From: Pelagibacteraceae bacterium AG-426-G09
GTDB lineage: Bacteria > Pseudomonadota > Alphaproteobacteria > Pelagibacterales > Pelagibacteraceae
DNA: 61,408 nucleotides
Direction: 5' to 3'
NCBI GenBank assembly: GCA_003210075.1
Contig: QCNR01000008.1
Span: forward strand, 1-61,408
In this document: positions 18,836 to 26,060 of the stretch, piece after piece
Position numbering within the stretch: the stretch's first letter is position 1
How the letters are laid out: the number at the start of each line of letters is the position of its first letter
The notes under the pieces: generated by a model
What the model saw: the letters and a program-made list of their open reading frames with translations, nothing else
Told to the model about the DNA's origin: nothing
Databases searched by the model: none
Program-made: the position numbers and the translations under genes

Positions 18836-18922
18836 GGGCGAATGGCGGAACTGGTAGACGCGTTGGACTCAAAATCCAATGGTAGCAATACTGTGAGAGT
18901 TCGAGTCTCTCTTTGCCCACCA
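18836..18922 (+). tRNA. tRNA-Leu (anticodon CAA)
   Basis: Acceptor GGGCGAA (18836-18842) pairs with TTTGCCC, followed by discriminator A and an encoded CCA (18920-18922). The anticodon stem TTGGA/TCCAA encloses loop CTCAAAA, giving CAA. A long variable arm and GTTCGAGTC T-arm complete a class II tRNA of 87 bases. It reads UUG codons. The acyl-CoA synthetase ATG follows only 9 bases later. Confidence 0.97.
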
Positions 18923-18930
18923 ATTTAATT

Positions 18931-20628
18931 ATGGATTTTAAAAAATATAATAATTTGGTAGATTTGTTTTTTGAACAATGTCAGATACAATCAAAGGATA
19001 AAATTTTTTTATCAACCTTAAAAGATCCAAAAAAAAATTATTCTTGGGACGATGTAAGAATAAAAGTTTTAAAACTTGCAAATGAAATTTCAAAAATAAT
19101 AAAAAAAGGTGACAGATGTTTATTAATATCAGAGAACAGACCAGAGTGGATGATTTCTGATTTATCAATAATGTTAGCAGGCGGAATTACGGTTCCTGCT
19201 TATACAACATATGTTTCAAGAGATTATGAATACATTATTAATGATTGTACACCAAGCGTAATTCTTGTTTCAAATGACGATCAGTTTAAAAAAATTAAAA
19301 GTATTTGTGAAAGAAACTCTTCAATAAAAAAAATATTTTCTTATGAAAAGCTAACTGAGGTAGATGATAATGCATATCTTAATATCGAAAATATTTTTCA
19401 AAATAATGAAAATATTGAAATGAATTTAACGAGTAACGCCTCCAGATCAGATCCAGCCTGTATCATTTATACCTCTGGCACTCAAGGTAATCCTAAAGGT
19501 GTCATTTTAAGTCATGGTGGAATTTTGAGTAACTGTGAAGGAGGTTATGCATTACTAAAACCAATTTTAGAAAAGGAAACTAGATTTTTAACTTGGTTAC
19601 CACTATCCCATTCTTATGAGCATGCAGTACAATTCATTCAAATAGCAGTTGCTGCAAAGGTTTTTTATGCAGAAAGCATTGATAAGCTTATCAAAAATAT
19701 GTCTGATTGTTCTCCACATATTATGACAGCTGTACCTAGATTTTATCAGAATTTATATCAAAAAATTACTTCTACTTTTAACAAAGCAAAAGGAATTAAA
19801 AAAAATTTAGTAAATCATACAGTAATACTAGGATCTAAAAAATTTAGAAAAGAAAAAATGTCTATATCTGAAAAAATCATTAATTATATTGTTGAAAAAT
19901 TAGTTAGAAGTAAAATTAAAAAGCAGTTTGGAGGGAGCTTGAAAACCTTTGTTTCTGGTGGCGGTGCATTAGACCCAGAAATTGGAACTCTATTAAATGC
20001 AATTGGACTACCGACTTTACAAGGCTACGGTCTAACCGAAACTTCACCAGTAGTTAGCTGCAATCCTATTGATGACATAAGAATTGAAACTGTTGGATTA
20101 CCATTCAATTGTAATGAAGTTAAAATAGCAGATGATGGTGAGATACTAGTTAAAGGTGAAAATGTAATGTTAGGTTACTGGAATAACAATGAGGAAACTA
20201 AAAAAGTATTAATAGACGGTTGGTTGTACACCGGTGATATAGGCAAGTTTGATAATAATTATCTTAAAATAACAGATAGAAAGAAAGACATAATTATTAC
20301 TCCAGGCGGAGATAATATTTCACCTTTAAAAATTGAAAATATGCTTGTTAGTTTAGATATAATTGATCAGGCTATTGTTTATGGAGATAATAAACCATTT
20401 TTAGTTGCATTAATAATTTTAAATAAAGATTTTGAATACAAAAAAGATAATTTGGAAAAAGAAATTGAAATTTTAAATAAAAATCTGACAAAAGTAGAAA
20501 AAATTAAAAAATATTTTGTAATAAAAGAAAATTTTACAATTGAAAATGGAATGATGACTCCAACTTTAAAATTAAAAAGATTTAAAATTATTAACAAATA
20601 TAAAAAAGATTTTGAAAATTTATATTAA
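18931..20628 (+). CDS. Long-chain acyl-CoA synthetase (AMP-forming)
   Basis: ANL-superfamily adenylating enzyme of 565 residues that activates fatty acids to acyl-CoA. P-loop motif IIYTSGTQGNPKGV, then GYGLTETSP (A5) and WLYTGDIG with DRKKDIIITPGGDNISP (A8 hinge) are in the normal order. The membrane-type insertion region and overall length match the long-chain (FadD15/ACSL) branch. The correct start is ATG 18931 just after tRNA-Leu; frames opening earlier run through the tRNA. No neighbour shares the pathway. Chain length is not readable. Confidence 0.92.
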   Translation: MDFKKYNNLVDLFFEQCQIQSKDKIFLSTLKDPKKNYSWDDVRIKVLKLANEISKIIKKGDRCLLISENRPEWMISDLSIMLAGGITVPAYTTYVSRDYEYIINDCTPSVILVSNDDQFKKIKSICERNSSIKKIFSYEKLTEVDDNAYLNIENIFQNNENIEMNLTSNASRSDPACIIYTSGTQGNPKGVILSHGGILSNCEGGYALLKPILEKETRFLTWLPLSHSYEHAVQFIQIAVAAKVFYAESIDKLIKNMSDCSPHIMTAVPRFYQNLYQKITSTFNKAKGIKKNLVNHTVILGSKKFRKEKMSISEKIINYIVEKLVRSKIKKQFGGSLKTFVSGGGALDPEIGTLLNAIGLPTLQGYGLTETSPVVSCNPIDDIRIETVGLPFNCNEVKIADDGEILVKGENVMLGYWNNNEETKKVLIDGWLYTGDIGKFDNNYLKITDRKKDIIITPGGDNISPLKIENMLVSLDIIDQAIVYGDNKPFLVALIILNKDFEYKKDNLEKEIEILNKNLTKVEKIKKYFVIKENFTIENGMMTPTLKLKRFKIINKYKKDFENLY

Positions 20629-20728
20629 AAAAAAACTTAAATTAATCGCTAATTACTTAACTTTTTTAAAATTACTAAAAAATTTATAAAAAAAAAAATT
20701 TTTGAAAAATTTTTGAAAAAATTAATGT

Positions 20729-20757
20729 TTGACATAACTAATCAAAAAAAATAAAAA
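20729..20757 (+). promoter_or_regulatory. Promoter of the basic-peptide gene
   Basis: A perfect -35 hexamer TTGACA at 20729-20734 and, after 17 bases, an A-rich -10-like TAAAAA at 20752-20757. The -10 is weak, but a perfect TTGACA is rare in this window and it precedes an isolated transcription unit with a strong ribosome site and terminator. Confidence 0.5.
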
Positions 20758-20767
20758 AAGAATAACA

Positions 20768-20789
20768 AACGAATCAATAATGATTCGTT
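20768..20789 (+). promoter_or_regulatory. Perfect 9-base hairpin in the leader of the basic-peptide gene
   Basis: AACGAATCA-ATAA-TGATTCGTT: two perfectly complementary 9-base arms around a 4-base loop, placed between the promoter and the ribosome site AAAGGGAG (20795-20802). It could be a protein-binding operator or an RNA stem that stabilises the messenger. No run of T follows, so it is not a terminator. Confidence 0.6.
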
Positions 20790-20807
20790 AATTAAAGGGA
20801 GCTAAAA

Positions 20808-20891
20808 ATGGCTAAAAGAAGAAAAAAAGCTGCTAAAAAGAAAACTAAGAAAAAAGCTAAGAAAAAAGCTAAAAGAAGAAGAAGAAGATAG
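20808..20891 (+). CDS. 27-residue Lys/Arg-rich peptide
   Basis: ATG 20808 to TAG 20889-20891. The product has 13 Lys, 7 Arg, 5 Ala, one Thr and the start Met: three KKxxKKKA-like repeats closed by five arginines. It resembles the tails of histone H1-like or AlgP-type proteins and extreme ribosomal-protein tails, but no family is recognised. Coding is supported by the gene having its own TTGACA promoter, a perfect leader hairpin, a good Shine-Dalgarno (AAAGGGAG) and a strong terminator 22 bases after the stop. Binding to nucleic acid is inferred from charge only. A noncoding RNA that happens to contain this ORF cannot be excluded. Confidence 0.7.
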   Translation: MAKRRKKAAKKKTKKKAKKKAKRRRRR

Positions 20892-20913
20892 TTTAGTATT
20901 CTTTTTAACTGAT

Positions 20914-20953
20914 AACGCTTCTCATGGCGTATGCGTGGGAAGCGTTTTTTTTT
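20914..20953 (+). terminator. Strong intrinsic terminator
   Basis: AACGCTTCTCA (20914-20924) pairs with TGGGAAGCGTT (20936-20946) over 11 pairs including one G-U, followed directly by T8 (20945-20952). The stem and its GC-rich loop stand out in an AT-rich region. It ends the basic-peptide transcript just before the convergent carD stop at 20952. Confidence 0.9.
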
Positions 20954-21818
20954 ATTCTATAGGTTCAGATATTGGATTTTCTTCTATGTCTTCTGGCCCT
21001 AGATCATTATTTTGGATTTCGGTTTTCTTTTCTAACTTAGCTTTTTGTGCTTCGAGATTTCTCTTTAAAGCTTTATCCAATTTTTTTTGTGTTTCTTCTA
21101 AAGAAGAGCCTAGTACAATTTTAAATTCTGATAGAAGCCTTTCATAGGCTTTTTCAAATAGTTGTCTTTCACTGTATGATTGATCAATCATAAGATCGTC
21201 ACCTTTATTTAAATCTCTCACTACTTCTGCTAATTCATAAATCTTCCCAGAGGAAATTTTTGCTTCATACTCTTGAGCTCTCCTGCTCCACATGGATCTT
21301 TTTATTTTTGGTTTACCCTTTAGAATGCTTATACACTTATTTACTTGATTTATAGTAGCCAGAGGTCTCAAATGTGATTGTTTGTTTACTGGAACCATTC
21401 CGGTTGCTTTATCTTTTTCAAATTTCAATAAATAGCTTTCTACTTCAATCCCACCAATGCTTATTTTTTTAAATTCAGTAATTTGACCAACTCCATGTTT
21501 TGGATAAACAACATATTCTTTGATTTTATAAATTTTTTTTTCAGTATCTTGTTTTTTGATTTTTTTTATTTCAGGTTTTTGTTCATTCGCTTTACTTATT
21601 CTTAAAGATTCACTTTTATTTGCGTCTTCTTTTTTATTAATCTGATTTACTTGTTTAACACCTTTTTTAATTTTATTTTTTTTTGGCTTTAAGATTTTTT
21701 TCTTCTTTTTAGAAATATTTGTTTTTCTTTTAACAACTTTTTTAATTTTTTTTGATTTAGTAGACTTTTTTTTATCAAATGTTTTCTTTAAAATATTTTT
21801 CAAATTTATTTTCTTCAT
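20952..21818 (-). CDS. CarD-family transcriptional regulator with Lys-rich N-terminal extension
   Basis: The CarD/CdnL module occupies roughly residues 95-260: the RNA polymerase-binding Tudor-like part contains [12 protein letters not shown] and MVPVNK, and the helical DNA-contacting part contains [12 protein letters not shown] and [12 protein letters not shown]. Such proteins bind the polymerase beta subunit and stabilise open complexes at promoters. The first ~90 residues are an unusual, very Lys-rich tail with KKKK-type runs. The ATG at 21818 lies 44 bases inside the ferredoxin gene; no later Met precedes the conserved part, so the extension is probably real unless a TTG/GTG start is used. 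Total 288 residues against ~165 for typical CarD. Confidence 0.85.
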   Translation of the reverse strand: MKKINLKNILKKTFDKKKSTKSKKIKKVVKRKTNISKKKKKILKPKKNKIKKGVKQVNQINKKEDANKSESLRISKANEQKPEIKKIKKQDTEKKIYKIKEYVVYPKHGVGQITEFKKISIGGIEVESYLLKFEKDKATGMVPVNKQSHLRPLATINQVNKCISILKGKPKIKRSMWSRRAQEYEAKISSGKIYELAEVVRDLNKGDDLMIDQSYSERQLFEKAYERLLSEFKIVLGSSLEETQKKLDKALKRNLEAQKAKLEKKTEIQNNDLGPEDIEENPISEPIE

Positions 21819-22101
21819 TTTTATATTTTTCGTTATCTGATGGTGGATCTTTTTTTTGTGTAATGTTTGGCCATATTTCTGAATATTTTTTATTTATTTC
21901 TAACCATTTCTCACTACCATTTTCTGTATCCGGCACTATTGCATTAATAGGGCATTCCGGCTCACAAACGCCACAATCTATACACTCATCTGGTTTAATT
22001 ACAAGCATATTTTTACCCTCATAAAAACAGTCAACAGGACAGACCTCTACACAATCCATTAGTTTACATTTTATACATTTGTCATTAACTAAATAGGTCA
22101 T
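21775..22101 (-). CDS. fdxA: Seven-iron ferredoxin (FdxA-like)
   Basis: Electron carrier with one 3Fe-4S and one 4Fe-4S cluster. Cysteines sit in [17 protein letters not shown] and [12 protein letters not shown], the pattern of the Azotobacter FdI/FdxA family. [14 protein letters not shown] in between is characteristic. 108 residues with a charged, poorly conserved tail after the fold. Its start overlaps the TerB-like gene (ATGA) and its end overlaps carD. In alphaproteobacteria fdxA and carD are frequent neighbours, which supports the grouping. Confidence 0.95.
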   Translation of the reverse strand: MTYLVNDKCIKCKLMDCVEVCPVDCFYEGKNMLVIKPDECIDCGVCEPECPINAIVPDTENGSEKWLEINKKYSEIWPNITQKKDPPSDNEKYKNEENKFEKYFKENI

Positions 22102-22520
22102 TTTTTTTTATTTTTTATTTTTTCCTTAATATCACCAACAACCTTCTTGTCTAGATAAAGTAAACCTGAAAGTCTTCTCATTAAATTTGCCTCGTACATA
22201 TCAACATTTTTGTCAGAATAGATTATTGTCCATAAAGCTTCTAATAGTATTAATTTTTTTTCTTCTACTAGATTCTTTGCTTCCTTTGTATACTCTAAAA
22301 TTTGATTTGAATTATTCTCTTCTTCCTCTGCCTTTTTTATTATACTGGGCACATCTTCATTTTTAATACCTAGTTTAATAAGTGTATTTTTAATAATTTC
22401 TCTTTCTTCATCTGCATAATTTTCGTCTATTTTTGCAGCATGAACTAACAGAGAAGTTAATGAAATAGCGGAAATATCATTTTTATTAGAATCTTTATCT
22501 TTTTTAAAAAAATTAATCAT
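22098..22520 (-). CDS. TerB-like (tellurite-resistance/DUF533-type) helical protein
   Basis: 140 residues, mostly helical. The acidic pattern [20 protein letters not shown] followed about 55 residues later by [21 protein letters not shown] matches the two metal-binding D/E loops of TerB-fold proteins. The role of chromosomal single-copy TerB proteins is unclear and tellurite resistance should not be assumed. It is coupled to the upstream helicase (1-base overlap) and to ferredoxin (4-base overlap), so the group is cotranscribed. Confidence 0.7.
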   Translation of the reverse strand: MINFFKKDKDSNKNDISAISLTSLLVHAAKIDENYADEEREIIKNTLIKLGIKNEDVPSIIKKAEEEENNSNQILEYTKEAKNLVEEKKLILLEALWTIIYSDKNVDMYEANLMRRLSGLLYLDKKVVGDIKEKIKNKKK

Positions 22521-24997
22521 TATTTTATATTTAATTGAGTTAATTTAACAAAAGGACTATCACTCATTTTAATATTATCTTTGTTCATCTTAATATTCTT
22601 TCTTTTCGGGACATATTTAAAAAATATATTTTCATCTTTTTCATAAGTTTTATAATTCATCCTTTTTAACAATTTTACAAAATTTTCTTTATTACAACCT
22701 AATAAATTTAACATTTCAGGTGTAAGTTTAATTTCTTTTTGTTTGTCAATTATTTTGGAATTAGAATTAAAAATTAATATAAATAATCTTTCAAGAATGT
22801 CTATTCTCACATAAAACTTATCAAATTTCTCAAAACCGCATAAAAGCATAAAATCTTTGTTAACATTTTTTTTATCTTCAAAAAAATTTAGACCAAAAAT
22901 TGGTGGGCTAAGATTAAAAAATTTTTGATAAAAATTTTTCCATAATAAAATTCTCAAAGATACCGAACTTGGTTTAAAAAGTTTGTATAGAAATACATGA
23001 TATCGGCCAAATTTTACGCCAGATGATCGTAATATTTTTCTATCCTCTTGTGATAATTTTTTTAAAATCGAGCTCACATTTTCTCTTTTGACAACTCCAT
23101 TATTTTCATACAAATTATATGCTAATGCTCTGATTTCAGGGTTATTATCTTTAATATTTTTTAGTTTAATTAAACTTTCTAATTCTGTTTCAATCTTTTC
23201 TTTTACCCATTTTTCTAAAAATATAGTTAATTTACTTCTTTCTTTTGTTTCTATCATGTCATCAATTATCAAATCAATTTCTGGATAAAGGTAGTCTCTT
23301 CCTTTTTGCAGTTTTGCAATAGAAAAATTATTCCAATATATTTTAAAGTCTTTTCTAATTTCAATTAAACCTGTTTCAATTATTTGTTTTATTCTTTTTA
23401 AAAGTTCAGGCATTACAGTTTGTCTAGATGCTTTTTTTAATGATTTGATGTCTGCGTCTAAGGCGTCTACCTTTAAGTCTAGCTCTAACTTCAAACCATT
23501 AAGATTTCCGATAAATTGATCGTTTATTTCAACTTTATTATCAATAATTTTGGTATTAAATGAAATATCTTGTTTAAGGCCTTTTGCTAGAACACTAGCC
23601 CTCTTGTCAATGAAAGTTTTTGTCAATTCTTCATGCAGTCTATCTGAAAGTTTATCCTCAAGGTATTTAGTTCTTTCAATCCAGTAATCATTATTCTCAA
23701 CCCAGTTTGATTTATTAGCTACATAGGACCACGTTCTGACATTTGCGATTCTATTTGAAATAGAGTCAACATTACCTTCTAATTTATCTAGTGATTTTAG
23801 TTGTTCCTTAAAATATGAATTTGGAATTTTTCCAATATTCCCTGATAAAAAATTAAAAACTTTTTTTACTATTTCCAAATGTTTGCCGTAACTTTTTTTT
23901 ACAAAGTCTGGTATTTGACAGCATTCCCACAATAATTTAATACTTTTTTCATCTTCATTAATTTTTAGTTCATTTTGGTTATTTATTAAATATTTTAATA
24001 CTTTCTCGTCTTCACATTCATTTATCTTTCTCAACCACCCTTTGTTAGGTTTTTCCTCTAATGAACTAATTAATTTTTTTGAATTTGAAAAATTTAATTG
24101 AGAATTTCTCCAAAAAATATTTTTTATCTCCTCAAATTTATGATTCTCAATTAGCTCGATTTCATCAGGGTTTATATTTTGAACCTCACCAGTAACACCA
24201 AAATATCCATCATTCATATATCTTCCTGCGCGCCCAGCAATTTGACTGATTTCAGAAAGATTTAATCTTCTTAATTTTTTTCCATCAAATTTTTTTAGAT
24301 TAGAAAAGTATATGTTGTTTAAATCCATATTAATTCCCATTCCAATAGCATCTGTTGCAACTAAATAATCAACATCTCCAGATTGATATAAAGATACCTG
24401 TGAATTTCTAGTTTTTGGACTTAAGGAACCCATCACAATTGCACATCCACCCTTTTGTCTTCTTAATAATTCAGCAATTGCGTATACCTCCTCGGTTGAA
24501 AAAGCTATTATTGCACTTTTTCTCTCAATTCTAGAAATTTTTTTGTGCCCCGAATATGATAATTTTGAATACCTTTCTTTTTTTATAAACTCTACATCTT
24601 CTTCTAAATTTGATATTATATTTTTAATTGTGTGTGATCCCATAAACATTGTTTGTTTTTCACCTCTCAAATTTAAAAGTCTATCAGTAAATATGTGCCC
24701 TCTTTCATGATCATTACACATTTGAATTTCATCTATCCCAACGAATTCTAATTTTTTATCTATAGGCATGGACTCTACAGTGCATAAGAAATATTTCGAA
24801 TTAGAAGGAATTATCTTTTCTTCCCCCGTGATTAAAGCAACTGTAGATGGATCACACTTTTTTATAACTTTATCATAAACTTCTCTTGCTAGTAATCTTA
24901 ATGGAAAACCAATCATTCCAGAATTAAATGAGAGCATTGTTTCTATAGCTAAGAAAGTTTTACCTGTATTTGTAGGACCGAGTACTGCTGTTATCAT
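22520..24997 (-). CDS. SUV3-type DEAD/H RNA helicase
   Basis: Large 825-residue superfamily 2 helicase resembling the mitochondrial SUV3 enzyme and its alphaproteobacterial relatives. Walker A GPTNTGKT lies at the extreme N-terminus (residues 7-14). DEIQM is the DEAD-type motif, GSHT motif III, ATDAIGMGINM motif V and QIAGRAGRY motif VI. After residue ~450 comes a long helical C-terminal region with no motif I can name. It probably unwinds structured RNA in decay or processing. A nuclease partner is not visible here. It heads the helicase-terB-fdxA-carD run. Confidence 0.9.
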   Translation of the reverse strand: MITAVLGPTNTGKTFLAIETMLSFNSGMIGFPLRLLAREVYDKVIKKCDPSTVALITGEEKIIPSNSKYFLCTVESMPIDKKLEFVGIDEIQMCNDHERGHIFTDRLLNLRGEKQTMFMGSHTIKNIISNLEEDVEFIKKERYSKLSYSGHKKISRIERKSAIIAFSTEEVYAIAELLRRQKGGCAIVMGSLSPKTRNSQVSLYQSGDVDYLVATDAIGMGINMDLNNIYFSNLKKFDGKKLRRLNLSEISQIAGRAGRYMNDGYFGVTGEVQNINPDEIELIENHKFEEIKNIFWRNSQLNFSNSKKLISSLEEKPNKGWLRKINECEDEKVLKYLINNQNELKINEDEKSIKLLWECCQIPDFVKKSYGKHLEIVKKVFNFLSGNIGKIPNSYFKEQLKSLDKLEGNVDSISNRIANVRTWSYVANKSNWVENNDYWIERTKYLEDKLSDRLHEELTKTFIDKRASVLAKGLKQDISFNTKIIDNKVEINDQFIGNLNGLKLELDLKVDALDADIKSLKKASRQTVMPELLKRIKQIIETGLIEIRKDFKIYWNNFSIAKLQKGRDYLYPEIDLIIDDMIETKERSKLTIFLEKWVKEKIETELESLIKLKNIKDNNPEIRALAYNLYENNGVVKRENVSSILKKLSQEDRKILRSSGVKFGRYHVFLYKLFKPSSVSLRILLWKNFYQKFFNLSPPIFGLNFFEDKKNVNKDFMLLCGFEKFDKFYVRIDILERLFILIFNSNSKIIDKQKEIKLTPEMLNLLGCNKENFVKLLKRMNYKTYEKDENIFFKYVPKRKNIKMNKDNIKMSDSPFVKLTQLNIK

Positions 24998-25040
24998 TTT
25001 TTTTACATTTCAACTTTTTGTGTCTGTTTTTTAATATTTA

Positions 25041-25112
25041 CTATATCTGGTATCCCCAAAAGAACAAAAATGGGATAAAAGGTGTCCGAATCATTATTTT
25101 AAATGTTCTCAT
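25041..25112 (-). CDS. Possible 23-residue hydrophobic peptide
   Basis: In the 169-base spacer between the thioesterase and helicase genes, ATG 25112 opens a frame ending at TAG 25041. The product is hydrophobic and aromatic (IRTPFIPFLFFWGYQI). Its codons are locally richer in G/C than the surrounding A/T spacer, which hints at selection. There is no clear ribosome site, and an in-frame start further upstream without ATG is possible. I recognise no family. It could equally be a leader or a decayed gene fragment. Confidence 0.25.
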   Translation of the reverse strand: MRTFKIMIRTPFIPFLFFWGYQI

Positions 25113-25166
25113 TAAAAATTTTTTGCTGATTGTATCATCAAAACTAAAAAACTAAATATTTTTTAT

Positions 25167-25589
25167 TTATCCTCCATACCCTGCTCCTGGAATCTTATAA
25201 TTTATAATTTTCCAAACTCCAGATGATGTTGCTACTATTTTGCTTTTTGATTTAAGAATACAACTTAAAAAAACTAATGATTTTGTTTTTTTATTTATTG
25301 TAACAGTACCTATAATCTCATCTTTATATTTTGTAGGTGCAATAAACTTAATTTCTAATGATATTGTTACACAAGGTCTACCTTTAGCACAAGAATGAGC
25401 CGCGGTACCGGCTCCCGCATCGATTATTGAACTAATATATCCTCCATGAGTAATTTTAGCTCTATTCAAATGATTTTTTTTAATTTCTGTTTTGAATTCA
25501 AATTTATTAATATTTATTTTTCTAAATAATAGTCCTCCATTGTTTTTTAAAAAACCTGGTTTTGTACTTATTTGTTTAAATTTTTTCAT
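25167..25589 (-). CDS. PaaI-type hotdog-fold thioesterase
   Basis: 140-residue acyl-CoA thioesterase of the PaaI/YbgC superfamily. The signature HGGYISSIIDAGAGTAAHS holds the catalytic Asp, and VTISLEIKFIAPTK is the conserved following strand. The true start is ATG 25589; the frame is open upstream to 25733, but that extension reads antisense through tRNA-Arg. Substrate unknown. It ends in a Gly-rich tail. Confidence 0.85.
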   Translation of the reverse strand: MKKFKQISTKPGFLKNNGGLLFRKININKFEFKTEIKKNHLNRAKITHGGYISSIIDAGAGTAAHSCAKGRPCVTISLEIKFIAPTKYKDEIIGTVTINKKTKSLVFLSCILKSKSKIVATSSGVWKIINYKIPGAGYGG

Positions 25590-25684
25590 TATAAAAATAT
25601 TGTAAGTAAGATTAGTACTAAAAGAATTATTATAAAAAAATAAATCACTGATTTTTGTAAAGATACTTTCATTTTTACCTTTCT

Positions 25685-25761
25685 TGGTGCGCCTGCTAGG
25701 ATTTGAACCCAGAACCTCCTGGTCCGTAGCCAAGCGCTCTATCCAGTTGAGCTACAGGCGC
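25685..25761 (-). tRNA. tRNA-Arg (anticodon ACG)
   Basis: On the minus strand the acceptor GCGCCTG pairs with CAGGCGC and is followed by discriminator A and encoded CCA (25685-25687 on the plus strand). The anticodon stem CTTGG/CCAGG encloses loop CTACGGA, giving ACG, which is read as ICG after deamination by TadA. D-arm GTAGCTCAACTGG and T-arm GGTTCAAATCC are normal. 77 bases. Confidence 0.97.
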
Positions 25762-25806
25762 TCATAAATAATTTATCTTAGCTTTTAAAGTAATTAATTT
25801 TTATAA

Positions 25807-25953
25807 TCAATTACTCTTATTTAATGATTTAAGGTGATTTTTTAATAAAATATTTTGTATCCAGCATTTACCGTCTAAATTAGATATTGATCTAGATTTG
25901 GGCTTATCTATTAAATAGCACCATATATTAATAAAAATATATCTAATTTGCAT
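25807..25953 (-). CDS. Possible small protein of 48 residues
   Basis: Lies in the 299-base stretch between tRNA-Arg and the pyruvate dehydrogenase gene. ATG 25953 to TGA 25807. The product has a hydrophobic aromatic start (IRYIFINIWCYLI) followed by a polar stretch DKPKSRSISNLDGKCWIQ and a Lys/Asn-rich end. Trp, Cys and Gly codons are far more frequent than chance in a spacer this AT-rich, and the frame uses codons such as GGT and CCC. No ribosome site is obvious and no family is recognised. It reads toward the tRNA-Arg gene on the same strand. Confidence 0.4.
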   Translation of the reverse strand: MQIRYIFINIWCYLIDKPKSRSISNLDGKCWIQNILLKNHLKSLNKSN

Positions 25954-26037
25954 ATCTTTATTTATTTAAATTATTTAGATTGTTTAAATTTTGTATTAAA
26001 TGTGGCCAAAAAAATACTTAATTTTCAAAAAACAACG

Positions 26038-26043
26038 TATAAT
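26038..26043 (+). promoter_or_regulatory. Candidate -10 element for aceE-aceF
   Basis: Perfect TATAAT, 17 bases upstream of the aceE ATG, implying a leader of only about ten bases. The -35 region is weak (TACTTA at 26015-26020). The palindrome ATTGATTCAAT directly precedes the start codon (26050-26060). Confidence 0.4.
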
Positions 26044-26060
26044 AAGTATTTATTGATTCA

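Noticed and set aside
18778-18930. N-terminal extensions of the DedA-like and acyl-CoA synthetase frames
   Set aside because: Both extensions run through tRNA-Leu (18836-18922) on one strand or the other and have no protein similarity; the starts at 18777 and 18931 fit the families.
20690-20722. Tandem AAAAATTTTTG units upstream of the basic-peptide promoter
   Set aside because: About two copies of an A/T-only word in an A/T-rich spacer; low complexity rather than a defined repeat.
25590-25733. Extended thioesterase frame starting near tRNA-Arg
   Set aside because: The extra residues read through the tRNA-Arg gene and give the usual tRNA-derived pseudo-peptide; homology begins at 25589.
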